Positions 53,044-62,795 are shown, counted from the first letter of the stretch. The stretch: 64,000 bases of DNA from Gammaproteobacteria bacterium 39-13 (GCA_001898235.1 MKTN01000020.1:36603-100602); one strand, 5' to 3'. Notes: generated by a model from the sequence alone, not told the origin. Translations and numbers: made by a program.

Positions 53044-54132
53044 TTAAAATTTGAACGCCGCTTTGAAATAAGGTCCGCTAACGCCAAAATTACTTTGACT
53101 TTCTCCCATTGTGTTAACCGCAATGGTTCCACTTTGAAGAGGGGTGGCAGGGTTCGTTACTAGAGAGGTAGGATAAACATCTTCAATAGGATCCATATAC
53201 GAGGTAACTTGATAACCCGCTTCAAGGCCCAAGAGGTAATCACGACCAAAGGGATGGAAATAAGTAACTCCCAATTTGGCATCACCACCTGGTACTATAC
53301 GAGCGATATGATCGGCTGTGATGGCTTGTTGATTTGGATTGGCTCCTAAGATGATGAGTGCTGTTGAAGTAGAATTAAAATTCATCCTTGTTTTCACTCT
53401 CCCAACCGATGCTGTTCCTGCTAGCTGAGCGGTTAAACCAAAACCGTAACAAAGCTCATAAGTGCCTGCAATCCCAAGGCGTGGTCCAACGCCGTTAAAT
53501 TCAGAAATATTTTCACTGGTAAAACTAAAATTCGGATCACCAACGATAGAGAAGGACGTTTTTAAGCTCTGTTTAAGATGGAGATAGTTTAAACCGGCAA
53601 AGAATCTTGTTTGAAAACGTCTGCCATAATCGACAAATTGTCCTGCATCCAAGTTAACAACATCATAGCGAAATTTTGCACGGCCTCGTCCTTGTCGAAT
53701 AGTGCCAGCATCAGGGCCAATTTCATAAAAAGGGCCAGTAAATTGCGTCGGATTGACTGCGCTAGCCGTCACTGACTTAGAATCACTAAAATCTGTATGG
53801 GTCCAAGATAATTGGAGATCGTTCGCCGTATTATCAATGGCATAGGCTAACCCTATATTAAAATTAGCATCATAACCTGGTTTTACCGTTTTGATCCGCC
53901 ACTGAGGGGTGGGTAGTGGTAAAGGATTGGTTAAGATAGCGTAATCTAAGCTGCTGCTCGTAGGTTGAAAATAAAGCAAAGAAGCATTTATCTCATAGCT
54001 TTTGGCAAAACGAGGCACAGTAACAAATAAAGGATCGACATCAGCAAAAACAGCTTGTGCTTGCGCACTGAAAGTAAAGACACTATGTAAGACTGAGCCT
54101 AACAATAGGTATTTAGCGTTAGTTAGCTTCAT
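53044..54132 (-). CDS. Lpg1974-family pore-forming outer-membrane protein
   Basis: 362 residues with a Sec signal (to AQA, about residue 27). The mature protein is a beta-barrel: alternating strands from INASLLYFQPTSSSLDYA on, a FAGLNYLHLKQSL strand, GPRLGIAGTYELCYGFGL, and a C-terminal Phe (GPYFKAAFKF) as needed for BAM insertion. It matches the Legionella Lpg1974-type pore-forming family, abundant in Legionellales. The strongest lineage marker in the window. Confidence 0.88.
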   Translation of the reverse strand: MKLTNAKYLLLGSVLHSVFTFSAQAQAVFADVDPLFVTVPRFAKSYEINASLLYFQPTSSSLDYAILTNPLPLPTPQWRIKTVKPGYDANFNIGLAYAIDNTANDLQLSWTHTDFSDSKSVTASAVNPTQFTGPFYEIGPDAGTIRQGRGRAKFRYDVVNLDAGQFVDYGRRFQTRFFAGLNYLHLKQSLKTSFSIVGDPNFSFTSENISEFNGVGPRLGIAGTYELCYGFGLTAQLAGTASVGRVKTRMNFNSTSTALIILGANPNQQAITADHIARIVPGGDAKLGVTYFHPFGRDYLLGLEAGYQVTSYMDPIEDVYPTSLVTNPATPLQSGTIAVNTMGESQSNFGVSGPYFKAAFKF

Positions 54133-54320
54133 TAAACATCCTTGTTTTCAAATAAATTTGGAACATCTCTATCCTACTACACAAGATGCAGCATATTCAT
54201 CACCCCATGGCGCCATAATTTGTTGAGTTAAATTGACAGGGAATACGACGAGCGTTAGAATCCTCGAAAGTAGGTATTCACCTAATAACAAAATCTGAGA
54301 CGCTAGTCTCGTTGTGGTTT

Positions 54321-54935
54321 ATGCAGAAATTTTCCTTATTGTTTTTGATTGCGTTGCTTAATGTTTCTTCTTCCTTTTCTTACGCTAAAGAAAAAACAGC
54401 TTCCTCCTTCATATCTATGCAAACTGGGGTATATCATTACTCTCTACCAGAAATTTATGCATTATTCGGTGAGAATGGCGCAACAGTAAGAATGGCTGCA
54501 GGGAAATTATGGCAGCCGAATAGTCGTCTCAAGGTAGGGGCTGAAGTAGGCATGCACTTGATTAGTGGGAATAATGGCGTTCCCTTTTATCTTTTTCGCT
54601 GCCAAGAAGGGAGATATAAAACCAAAAGATATACACTTGATGCAATGAGTTTTGCCGAACTAAAGACTTTTTGGGGGCTTCATTTATTTGCTAATGCAGG
54701 TGCAAGCTATTCACATTCAACTTATTCGCAAATAAAATTTGATGAATGTCTTTTCTTTTGCGATGGTAGTTATACTTCCATTTCAGGATCTTATGGCAAG
54801 ATTGTTCCCAAACTGGGACTAGGGATGAGCACTGATCTTACCCCGACCATTAACTTAAATATGGCCATACAACATGAATTTTCAGCTGAAGACGCTTCGG
54901 CTTTTTTAATTGGCATTCGATATAACTTTGGTTGA
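54321..54935 (+). CDS. Outer-membrane beta-barrel protein
   Basis: 204 residues from the ATG at 54321; the frame extends to a TTG at 54312. A Sec signal (MQKFSLLFLIALLNVSSSFSYA) is followed by about eight amphipathic strands (VRMAAGKLWQPNSRLKVGAEVG, LFANAGASYSHSTYSQ, IVPKLGLGMSTDLTPTINLN) and a C-terminal IRYNFG. It looks like a small eight-stranded porin/OmpA-type barrel. It is divergent from the Lpg1974-type gene. Confidence 0.78.
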   Translation: MQKFSLLFLIALLNVSSSFSYAKEKTASSFISMQTGVYHYSLPEIYALFGENGATVRMAAGKLWQPNSRLKVGAEVGMHLISGNNGVPFYLFRCQEGRYKTKRYTLDAMSFAELKTFWGLHLFANAGASYSHSTYSQIKFDECLFFCDGSYTSISGSYGKIVPKLGLGMSTDLTPTINLNMAIQHEFSAEDASAFLIGIRYNFG

Positions 54936-54939
54936 AACC

Positions 54940-55302
54940 TTAATCGTTCTTCAATTTCTTTTTTTCCAAAAATTCTTCATATTGCTTTTGCAGGTTACAA
55001 GTAAATTTATATAACTTATTGGCAGGTTCGTGAAGAGAAGAATCTGTATCGCTATTAGAGGTAACTTCATGAAGAGACAGATTCACCTCTTTAAGCAAAT
55101 CAAAAGCAAGAAGAAATGATTTATTTGCTAATGCATGAGAAAAAATGGCAAAGTGGTAAGCCGCATTTGATAATGCGGTGTTTTCAGATGATGCCTGTGC
55201 GCTTTTTATCTTTGCATATAGCTCAGAGAATTTTTCTAAGTAAATAGGATAATGATGATGATGAGATGATAACATCGTTTCATCTAGTAATGACTTTGGC
55301 AT
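54940..55302 (-). CDS. Hypothetical helical protein
   Basis: 120 residues, soluble and helical: a His-rich beginning (SSHHHHYPIYLEKFSELYAKI), then AYHFAIFSHALANKSFLLAFDLLKEV, then a Lys/Glu coiled end. It starts 20 bases after the stop of the 311-residue gene on the same strand, so the two probably form one transcript. No family is recognised. Confidence 0.62.
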   Translation of the reverse strand: MPKSLLDETMLSSHHHHYPIYLEKFSELYAKIKSAQASSENTALSNAAYHFAIFSHALANKSFLLAFDLLKEVNLSLHEVTSNSDTDSSLHEPANKLYKFTCNLQKQYEEFLEKKKLKND

Positions 55303-55322
55303 TATGCTTCTCCCATATCATT

Positions 55323-56258
55323 TTAGCTATTTTTTGATTGTGCGTGAATATTATTTGTATTCTGATTCTTGGTAATAAAAAAGTGCGAAAAGCTCTTTTT
55401 CTCTTCGATTTTAGGCAATTCTTGATAATCATTGAATAAACTGATGGTTTCTTTCGCAAGCACTTGACCAAGTGCTATTTGTTTTTCAATTACTTTATCC
55501 CATCCCAAATAAAAATCTGTATTAAAATGAAACTCAATGGGGTTATCATTCATGTATTCACTGTGTAATAGAAATTTAATAAGTTGCTGTTGATTTCTAC
55601 CATGAATAAAAATATAACCCTTTTTAGACTTAGTAATAATTAACCAAGGTTTAAAAAAAACTTTTTGTGGGATCGGATCATATCCTGATAATAAAGGATT
55701 TCTGCCTTGATGATTTATTTTTGACCAATAATTTGCAATTGAGATATGATAAAGTTCATAAGGCGTTATATTTTGCTTTTTAACTTGACTTGAAGCATAA
55801 AAAATGTCGTCCATTCTGACATTTAATAATACCTTATCAACTTGTGTGCGAAGTTTCTCTGGCGTCTTTTCAGCTTTTTCTTGGTTGTAGGCAAACCATC
55901 TTATGGTATTCGTGATCAAGTCAAATTTCTTTTTAACATCATTTTTGATTTTATCAGAGGAATTATGACGTGCATACTCTGGGATATGGCTACTACCAAT
56001 TGTTGCAAGAGCAAATTCGGCGCTGTCAGAAGATCCCCATAGTGTGGGTATTTGGTTCGCATTAAATATAAAATTCAGACCGGAAAATTCTTGACAAACA
56101 GCTAGCTGAAGAGCGTCCTTAGAAGGTAAGTAACATCTCTCTAGTGCTTCTAACCCAACGACAATTGGTTCAAAATGATCTTTTTTCAGCAATTTATTAA
56201 TTTTTTTAATTTCTTTGGGGATCGAATTATTAATAAGTTGATATCCCTTTTTTTCCAT
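55323..56258 (-). CDS. Hypothetical protein, unknown function
   Basis: 311 residues, soluble, no signal peptide. A mixed fold is suggested by FEPIVVGLEALERCYLP, GLNFIFNANQIPTLWG, KPWLIITKSKKGYIFIHG and EFHFNTDFYLGWDKVI. Cys/His clusters or nucleotide motifs are absent. It is upstream of the 120-residue gene and downstream of the ankyrin/C58 gene on the same strand region. I do not recognise a family. Confidence 0.62.
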   Translation of the reverse strand: MEKKGYQLINNSIPKEIKKINKLLKKDHFEPIVVGLEALERCYLPSKDALQLAVCQEFSGLNFIFNANQIPTLWGSSDSAEFALATIGSSHIPEYARHNSSDKIKNDVKKKFDLITNTIRWFAYNQEKAEKTPEKLRTQVDKVLLNVRMDDIFYASSQVKKQNITPYELYHISIANYWSKINHQGRNPLLSGYDPIPQKVFFKPWLIITKSKKGYIFIHGRNQQQLIKFLLHSEYMNDNPIEFHFNTDFYLGWDKVIEKQIALGQVLAKETISLFNDYQELPKIEEKKSFSHFFITKNQNTNNIHAQSKNS

Positions 56259-56493
56259 ACATTGCCTTCCTTGCGTTCTGCCATCACTGAATGCATATTC
56301 AATCGATGAAACCGTTCGCGCATAATGTTAGTTGGTTTAATAAAATGGTAGGAGGTGAACGTGAGAATTGCTAATAAAAAGCAAAATTTCCTGAAAAAAT
56401 AAAGTAAATTAGAATATTATTCAGCAGGACACATTTTTTAGGCACTGAGTGATTATGCAGTTAATTTTCCTATATGGACAAGATACGCAGAGC

Positions 56494-59400
56494 CTAAGGA
56501 GCCTTATTCTTTTTAGATGATATTACGGGATTGTTAAGCACAGGCTCGTTATCTTGTGTTTTCAATTGTGATTCTTGAGTGCTTGAGGTGTGCGATAAAA
56601 TAAGCGATTTTCTTTTACTTGCTTTTTCTGAAGGTGGATTAAAAAGCGAAAGGAGCTTGGGGGAGGATTTCGCATAATCTTCTGCTGTTTTACCATTTTT
56701 ATCCTTTATGGTGACATCTGCGCCACTATCTAATAATTTTTTAACGAGCTCTTCGTTCTTTTCTCTAACCGCGAGGATGAGGGCTGTCCTTTTATCATCA
56801 TTTTTTTGATTGATTCTAATGCCGGGCTGATCCAATAGTAATTGTATAAAGTTTTCTGATGCATCATTTAGAACTGCGTGCATAAGGGCTGTATTACCAT
56901 CATCATCAAATTGATTGATTTTTAATTCAGAGCATTTGAAAATTTCTTGTATTGTTGATTCGCTGTGATTATAGATACAGGCATACATGAGAGCTGTTAA
57001 ACCTTCTTCGTCAACTTCATTAATATTAGTTGCTTGAAATTTATTTATGATAGCTTTAATAACATTCGCATCAGCTTTGTTTTTTAATGCTATCATGAGC
57101 GCATTTTGTTGCAGTTCGTTAACTAAATTTACTGTGGTACGAGGATCTAAGAGAAGCATAAGGATAATGTCAGGATCAATATTATTTTTCAAAGCGTACA
57201 TTAAAGGTGTTTGATCTCTATCATCTTGCTGGTTAGGATCAAATTTCTGATCTAATAGAAACAGTTGAATAACGCTTTTGCTTACGCCATATTCAAAAGC
57301 ATGCATAATGGCAGTTTTGTTCTTTTTATCTTTCATATTGATTTTTAAGCTTGGCGCTTGAAGGAGCATCTCAATAATTTCTGGTTCTACTTCATACATA
57401 AATGCGAGCATAAGTGCAGTTTTTCCATGATGATCAACTGCGTTAATGTTTAAATTATCGAAGGAGAGTATTTGTTTGATGGTTTCCTTGTCTGCACCGT
57501 ATTTGAGTGCATACATAAGTGCCGATTTACCGTCATTATTATGGTTATTGATATTTTCGCCAAGCGTTTTGTATTTGGACAAGATTGCTTGAATAACGCG
57601 AAAGTCTGCCTTATATTCTAAAGCAAACATAAGATCAGTATTGTCATCTTCTTGATCATTATTATAATTTACTTCTGTTTTAGGATCTGAAATTAAGGCA
57701 AGCAAAATATTTGAATTTGCGTGATGCTTTAGACCGTACATAAGCGCGGTCATGCTATCATGATCACCACCATTGGGCAGTAAGTTCGGATCAGAAAGAA
57801 GCGCTTGAATAACGCTTACATCAGCATTACATTTCATCGCATACATTAATGCTGTCATGCCATTTCTATCTGGCCAATCTAAACTAATTTTTGAATCTTT
57901 AAATAATTGAATGAGCTGTAAAATGACTTCTTTGTCAACGTTTGCTCGAATGGCATATATTAATGGATTTCGTTTAGTAAGATCTTGCGGATCAATTTTT
58001 AACGTTTTTATAATTTGCAGTAAAATTTCTTTGCTAGCGTTATGCTCTATGGCTTTTAAGAATACAGTTTTATCATATTTGCCTTTTTGATTAACATCAA
58101 CAGCTTCAGTTTTTAATAGAAAATAAGTAAGATCATTATTGAGATAACCTAAAGTAGAATGAAGTGCCGTATTTCCATCTACATCCTTTTGGTCTGCAGA
58201 TAACCCCCCATTTGTGAAAAGATTTTGAACAAACGAAGGTGATGCTGTTGCTAAAATTGAAAAATCTAATTCTTGAGTAAGATCAGGTAAAGGTTGTCCT
58301 TGACTATTAGCGGCATCTTTTAATAATGTTAGGCAAAGTTCATTTTGGTATGAGATGGCGAGTCCAAATGGAGTGATACCATGGGCATTTTTTTCAAAGA
58401 TAAGATGTGGTTCTTCTGTTAAAATCTGCTTAATTTTTTCTTCATCATTTTCCATTATCGCATAGTGTAATTTATTAAATTGATTCGGTGAATGAGTTGG
58501 CATAGGGCCTGAGAGAGGAACTTCTTTTTCAGGGATTTTTTCAGCTTTATTGTAGAATTTATACGCACTAAAATTCATTTCATATTTATCATGTTTATTA
58601 TTATCAAAGGTAAAATTAATAATAAGATCGGCTAATTGCTCGGGAGATTTTAAGGTGATAATTTTATTCTTAAAATTGGGATCAAAATATTTAAATTCAC
58701 CATCGGAGGTAATATAAAGACTCACAGAATGTTCAGGTACCGTCATATCTATACTTGTTCCTGGCCATCTTGAAAAAAATTCAAGCATTTCTACAAGTTG
58801 GGCTTTATTCAGATCAGTAGAATTTAAATTAAATAAACTGCGTAATTGGCGTTGTTCATTCCTATCTTTTACTAATTCATAAAGTTCTGCTCTGGAGGAT
58901 TGGGATACGCCACTCATTTTCATGTCTTCGGCTGGCGTTGATTGTTGAAACAATACAAGATCGTTTGTGACTTGCTCGAAAAGTTCTTCTGCGTCTTTAT
59001 ATTTCGACTTTAATGAGTCAGGAAGAGAAATGCTGGAGAAATCATCTTTTTTTCCACTCCATCCTTCAATAGTATTCAGGATGTCATAAAATTCATCTTC
59101 TCTACCAGCTGTAATGTAAATTTGAAATAGAAAGCTCCATCCGTTACAGTTTCCCTTGTCTTCAAGTATACTGGATCCGTCTACTCCTTTCATTTTTAAG
59201 TACGACATTAATTTATCATTAGTGTTACTTTGATTCAAATCCCTTATTATCTGTCCATAATTTGGAAGTGTTTGAGGATTTATTCTAGGGACATCTAAAA
59301 GCGTTTTGATAATTTTATCTCTTTTATTTCTAACGGCAATGCCGAGTGGGGTATATCCTAATAAACTTTTTTCTTTATCCAGTTTTTTAGACTTTATATG

Positions 59401-59844
59401 TTTATTAGCAAGTAATAATTTGACGATGTCATGATGATTATTCAAAGTGGCGAGATGAAAAGCATTTTCTTCATAAGCATTTGTTTCGCTAAAATCTTCT
59501 GCAGTCATTTCATCCATACTTAAAAAATGAGATACAATGTCTTTGTGACCATTTTGAACAGCAAGAAGAAATGGAGTAAGTGAACGATTGTTTCTTTTTC
59601 TAAAATCTGCGCCTAAATCCAATAAGTCTATTACAGCGGATAAATCCCCTTTTTTAGCCGCATAATGCAATGCGGTATACAAATTATCATTGACAGAATT
59701 AATATCGTTTTCGTCTTCAATTTTGTTTGCAAATGAAGAGGAAACAATTTTTGATTTTTTTAATTGCTTTATAACCCCATGTAACTTTTTATTGGGTTGC
59801 GTAGAAAGAGAAGTTTGTGGGCTATTCTGATTTGTTACTGGCAT
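56494..59844 (-). CDS. Ankyrin-repeat protein with an embedded YopT/C58-like cysteine-protease domain
   Basis: 1116 residues. Residues about 50-200 are four ankyrin repeats (LYTALHYAAKKGDLSAVIDLL and others). About 225-430 is a different domain: GNCNGWSFLF (Cys233), EHSVSLYI (His372) and KYFDPNF (Asp388). That Cys-His-Asp order, and the 16-residue His-to-Asp spacing, equal those of the YopT (C58) triad Cys139-His258-Asp274. From about 450 to 1070 follow about 17 further ankyrin repeats, unusually regular ('xTALMYAxKxxADxxVIxxLL'). The tail is Lys/Ser-rich. Best guess: an effector-type cysteine protease on an ankyrin scaffold. Export is not shown. Confidence 0.85.
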   Translation of the reverse strand: MPVTNQNSPQTSLSTQPNKKLHGVIKQLKKSKIVSSSFANKIEDENDINSVNDNLYTALHYAAKKGDLSAVIDLLDLGADFRKRNNRSLTPFLLAVQNGHKDIVSHFLSMDEMTAEDFSETNAYEENAFHLATLNNHHDIVKLLLANKHIKSKKLDKEKSLLGYTPLGIAVRNKRDKIIKTLLDVPRINPQTLPNYGQIIRDLNQSNTNDKLMSYLKMKGVDGSSILEDKGNCNGWSFLFQIYITAGREDEFYDILNTIEGWSGKKDDFSSISLPDSLKSKYKDAEELFEQVTNDLVLFQQSTPAEDMKMSGVSQSSRAELYELVKDRNEQRQLRSLFNLNSTDLNKAQLVEMLEFFSRWPGTSIDMTVPEHSVSLYITSDGEFKYFDPNFKNKIITLKSPEQLADLIINFTFDNNKHDKYEMNFSAYKFYNKAEKIPEKEVPLSGPMPTHSPNQFNKLHYAIMENDEEKIKQILTEEPHLIFEKNAHGITPFGLAISYQNELCLTLLKDAANSQGQPLPDLTQELDFSILATASPSFVQNLFTNGGLSADQKDVDGNTALHSTLGYLNNDLTYFLLKTEAVDVNQKGKYDKTVFLKAIEHNASKEILLQIIKTLKIDPQDLTKRNPLIYAIRANVDKEVILQLIQLFKDSKISLDWPDRNGMTALMYAMKCNADVSVIQALLSDPNLLPNGGDHDSMTALMYGLKHHANSNILLALISDPKTEVNYNNDQEDDNTDLMFALEYKADFRVIQAILSKYKTLGENINNHNNDGKSALMYALKYGADKETIKQILSFDNLNINAVDHHGKTALMLAFMYEVEPEIIEMLLQAPSLKINMKDKKNKTAIMHAFEYGVSKSVIQLFLLDQKFDPNQQDDRDQTPLMYALKNNIDPDIILMLLLDPRTTVNLVNELQQNALMIALKNKADANVIKAIINKFQATNINEVDEEGLTALMYACIYNHSESTIQEIFKCSELKINQFDDDGNTALMHAVLNDASENFIQLLLDQPGIRINQKNDDKRTALILAVREKNEELVKKLLDSGADVTIKDKNGKTAEDYAKSSPKLLSLFNPPSEKASKRKSLILSHTSSTQESQLKTQDNEPVLNNPVISSKKNKAP

Positions 59845-60249
59845 ATGTTCTCCCAGGTTTTACTCCTTACTCATTAAGTGACTAGAGAAGGCCGGCTTTG
59901 GTTCATTTACGATGCTATACACGCAAACCTGAGGTGGTAAATTGATATGACAAGAAAAATTTTTAAAACCTTGTACAATCTTGAACGTTAAAACTTAAAA
60001 CAAGGCTGTTTTATCTTAGTTTTTCGATGATTTAAGGGGATATCAACGTCGTAATTTTTGTGATATTGACATTTAAATTGAATATATGTAAGTTGTTTGA
60101 CTTATTGTGATAGGTCTTCTCGTCAAGGATGAACCGGGGACTGGCAACATAGCCTAGTTTTAAGCTAAACGGGTCTATCACGAGGGATGCTTATTGATAT
60201 ACCTCGTGATTGTAGTTTCAACGTATTTAGATGGTAGCAGGTTTAATCA
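59845..60249 (+). other. Long leader region of the LuxR-type gene
   Basis: The left half is promoter-like AT-rich sequence shared with the divergent ankyrin gene. The right half contains the two overlapping helices listed at 60107-60210, then about 40 bases to the ATG. Confidence 0.5.
60107..60210 (+). promoter_or_regulatory. Structured leader with two mutually exclusive helices
   Basis: Helix 1: GTGATAG (60107-60113) with CTATCAC (60175-60181), extendable by wobble pairs, closes a 75-base domain. Helix 2: ATCACGAGG (60177-60185) with CCTCGTGAT (60202-60210). The two share bases 60177-60181, so only one can form at a time. This is the layout of a riboswitch or attenuator. It lies 40 bases before the LuxR-type ATG. 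Several GGA motifs (AAGGA, GGGGA, GAGGGA) could also suit CsrA. No known riboswitch class is recognised. Confidence 0.5.
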
Positions 60250-61062
60250 ATGAGCAATGTAGATTTTCAACCACGAACTGGGATGACTATGCAAATTGCT
60301 CCAAATCATATCAGCTTAAATTCTGAGACAAAAATCAGAGATATTCTGCGCCCGTTAACAAAATTTGTCGATATTCATTATTTTTCCTACGGCGTAAATT
60401 ATTTGGATACTTCTGGATTTACCCTTGCTTCCAACGCTGAATATTATCGTTCTGTGTTAGAGAAAGAATTTTTGCTACATGGCTTTCATTTATCCTCAGG
60501 ATGGCACAGTTGGGATGGTGTTTTACCATCTGCACAAAAGTATATTGCTGAAGAGCTTGGTATTGGCAATGGTATTCTTTTTGTTAATCACCAAAAAGAC
60601 AAAACTGAAATAATTGAATTTGGAAGTCGGGCAGAAAATAGAGATATATACAACTTTTATCTGAACAATTTAAATTTGCTGAAAAAATTTATTTTGCATT
60701 TTACACATGAAGCAAACCATTTAATTACACAGGCACAAAATGAACGTATTGTGCCTTTGCCACATATGGTGATTAAAGCGGTTGATCCCCACCAAGATAG
60801 AGATACTCATGCAGAGTATTACAAATTCCTCTACGAGTCATCTTTTCCTATTAATTTGTTGTCTAAGCGCGAAAAAGAATGTTTTTTACATTTGATTAAA
60901 GGAAATACTTTTTCTGAGATTGGCGAAAAAACCGGTTTAGCGATACCCACTATCTCAAATTATATTAGTCGGGTTAAACAAAAGCTACGCTGTAACTCTA
61001 AAAAAGAGATGGTTCAGATTGCCCATGATTCTTGTCTAGTTGATTTTGATTTTGATTATTAA
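60250..61062 (+). CDS. LuxR-type helix-turn-helix transcription regulator
   Basis: 270 residues. The C-terminal LuxR/GerE DNA-binding domain (about 205-262) is clear: LSKREKECFLHLIKGNTFSEIGEKTGLAIPTISNYISRVKQKL. The first 200 residues are an unassigned mixed domain, perhaps sensing a ligand; they lack a receiver Asp region, so it is not a standard response regulator. Similar stand-alone LuxR proteins are frequent in Legionellales. A structured leader precedes the gene. Confidence 0.88.
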   Translation: MSNVDFQPRTGMTMQIAPNHISLNSETKIRDILRPLTKFVDIHYFSYGVNYLDTSGFTLASNAEYYRSVLEKEFLLHGFHLSSGWHSWDGVLPSAQKYIAEELGIGNGILFVNHQKDKTEIIEFGSRAENRDIYNFYLNNLNLLKKFILHFTHEANHLITQAQNERIVPLPHMVIKAVDPHQDRDTHAEYYKFLYESSFPINLLSKREKECFLHLIKGNTFSEIGEKTGLAIPTISNYISRVKQKLRCNSKKEMVQIAHDSCLVDFDFDY

Positions 61063-61198
61063 TTTTTTCCTTAGAGTGTGCACTTTTAAAGTATTTTTTA
61101 GGATCAAGTTTCTGTTGCGTTGCGTTTTAAACTATGCCCTTAACAGTCGTGTTATCTATGGTAAGATATTTTAAAGTGCCTACTGCTAGGATACGAAC

Positions 61199-62791
61199 AT
61201 GGAAGTTATTAAAGAAACTCATCAAGTTGTTAATCAAGTACCTCCTCTTGAAAGAATTAATGCTTATCAAGACGACTTGCCACTAAGAGAATGCTTACAA
61301 TCATTAAATGGCAATCCACTGTTAGAGAGTGTGAATGTTTATGGTGGCAAGATTGCTCAACTTGAACAGCTTGGCATTCAAGCAAATACTTATCTTCCTC
61401 GTTGTATAACCCATGATCGTTATGGTTTTAGGATAGATAGCGTAGAGTACCATCCTTCTTATCATGCTTTGATGCATGAAGCTACCAATATTGGGATCCA
61501 TTGTTTACCCTGGCTACAATCGAGCAAGCAAGGGCACCTTGCACGTTTAGCGCTTGAATATATCCATATGCAGGTCGAAGCGGGTAGTGGTTGCCCACTT
61601 TCCATGACTTATGCGGGGATCCCTTTATTACAAAAAAATGAGATAGTCGCCAAAACATGGCTGCCTAAGGCATTAATATCAAATTATGATGGTTCTAATG
61701 CACCATTAGAAAAAAAGGCGTGTCTGACATTAGGGATGGCGATGACAGAGAAGCAAGGAGGCTCGGATGTCAAAGCGAATACAACCCGCGCCGAAAATCA
61801 GAATGGATATTATGAATTGGTAGGTCATAAATGGTTTTGCTCTGCTCCTATGTCTGATGGTTTTTTTGTCACGGGACAGAGCAAGGAGGGATTATCTTGT
61901 TTTTTAGTGCCAAGATGGCGTCCAGATGGTAGTAAAAACCCTATGCAACTTGTGCGTTTGAAAAATAAATTGGGTAATCAAGCGAATGCTTCAAGTGAAG
62001 TAGAATTTAGAGGTGCATTTGGTTGGTTAATAGGTGAGCCTGGCAAAGGTATTCAAACCATTATTGAAATGGTTGCCTTAACTCGCTTTGATTGTATGGT
62101 GGGATCTACGGCTATCCAAAGAGGGGCATGGGTGCATGCGCGTCATCACGCTGAACATCGGAAAACCTTTGGTAAAAGATTAATAGAGCAGCCTTTAATG
62201 AGAAATGTGTTAGCTCATACTGCGCTTGAAATTGAAGCAAATCTTCAAACCTGTTCTCATCTTGCAACACTTTTGGATGAAAATGATCCAAATGATCATA
62301 GAATGCGTTTATTAACGGCTTTAGGAAAATATTGGATCTGTAAAAATACACCACTTATTGTGGTAGAGCTTTTAGAATGTTTAGGTGGGGCTGGATTTGT
62401 TGAAGATTTTTCTTTAGCAAGGTTTTATAGAGAAGCGCCGCTAAATGCAATTTGGGAAGGGTGCGGTAATATTCAATGTTTGGATATTTTACGGACTTTG
62501 CAAAAAGAACCTGAAGCACTTGCTCAATTTATGGGTGATATAGATAAGATTCCTCAGCTTAAGTCTGCAGCAAATAGTTTAAATAAGTCTCTTAAGAATG
62601 CAGAGGAAAGTCAGGCGAGACGTTTAGTGGAAAGGTTGATGAGGCTATATCAATCAGCAATTTTATTTCAAAAAGCACCACTGTGGCTAGCCGAGGCTTT
62701 TTTTAGGCAAAATCAAGATGCAACGCATTTATTAGGCACACTTGAAGAAAAATATGTTATTGATGCGCTATTAAAACGAGCATGGTCTTAG
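61199..62791 (+). CDS. AidB-like acyl-CoA dehydrogenase
   Basis: 530 residues, collinear with E. coli AidB (541). The FAD/acyl-CoA dehydrogenase core is visible: QVEAGSGCPLSMTYAGIPLL, GMAMTEKQGGSDVKANTTRAE, LVGHKWFCSAPMSDGF, ALTRFDCMVGSTAIQRG and the late NAIWEGCGNIQCLDILR. AidB is part of the Ada adaptive response and binds DNA; protection against alkylation is the accepted role. Three other alkylation-repair genes lie in this window. It is transcribed alone after the LuxR-type gene. Confidence 0.92.
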   Translation: MEVIKETHQVVNQVPPLERINAYQDDLPLRECLQSLNGNPLLESVNVYGGKIAQLEQLGIQANTYLPRCITHDRYGFRIDSVEYHPSYHALMHEATNIGIHCLPWLQSSKQGHLARLALEYIHMQVEAGSGCPLSMTYAGIPLLQKNEIVAKTWLPKALISNYDGSNAPLEKKACLTLGMAMTEKQGGSDVKANTTRAENQNGYYELVGHKWFCSAPMSDGFFVTGQSKEGLSCFLVPRWRPDGSKNPMQLVRLKNKLGNQANASSEVEFRGAFGWLIGEPGKGIQTIIEMVALTRFDCMVGSTAIQRGAWVHARHHAEHRKTFGKRLIEQPLMRNVLAHTALEIEANLQTCSHLATLLDENDPNDHRMRLLTALGKYWICKNTPLIVVELLECLGGAGFVEDFSLARFYREAPLNAIWEGCGNIQCLDILRTLQKEPEALAQFMGDIDKIPQLKSAANSLNKSLKNAEESQARRLVERLMRLYQSAILFQKAPLWLAEAFFRQNQDATHLLGTLEEKYVIDALLKRAWS

Positions 62792-62795
62792 TGTT

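Noticed and set aside
60107..60181. A 75-base helix-closed domain of tRNA-like length
   Set aside because: It lacks the GTTC loop, anticodon arm and CCA-proximal pattern of a tRNA, so it was kept only as a leader structure.
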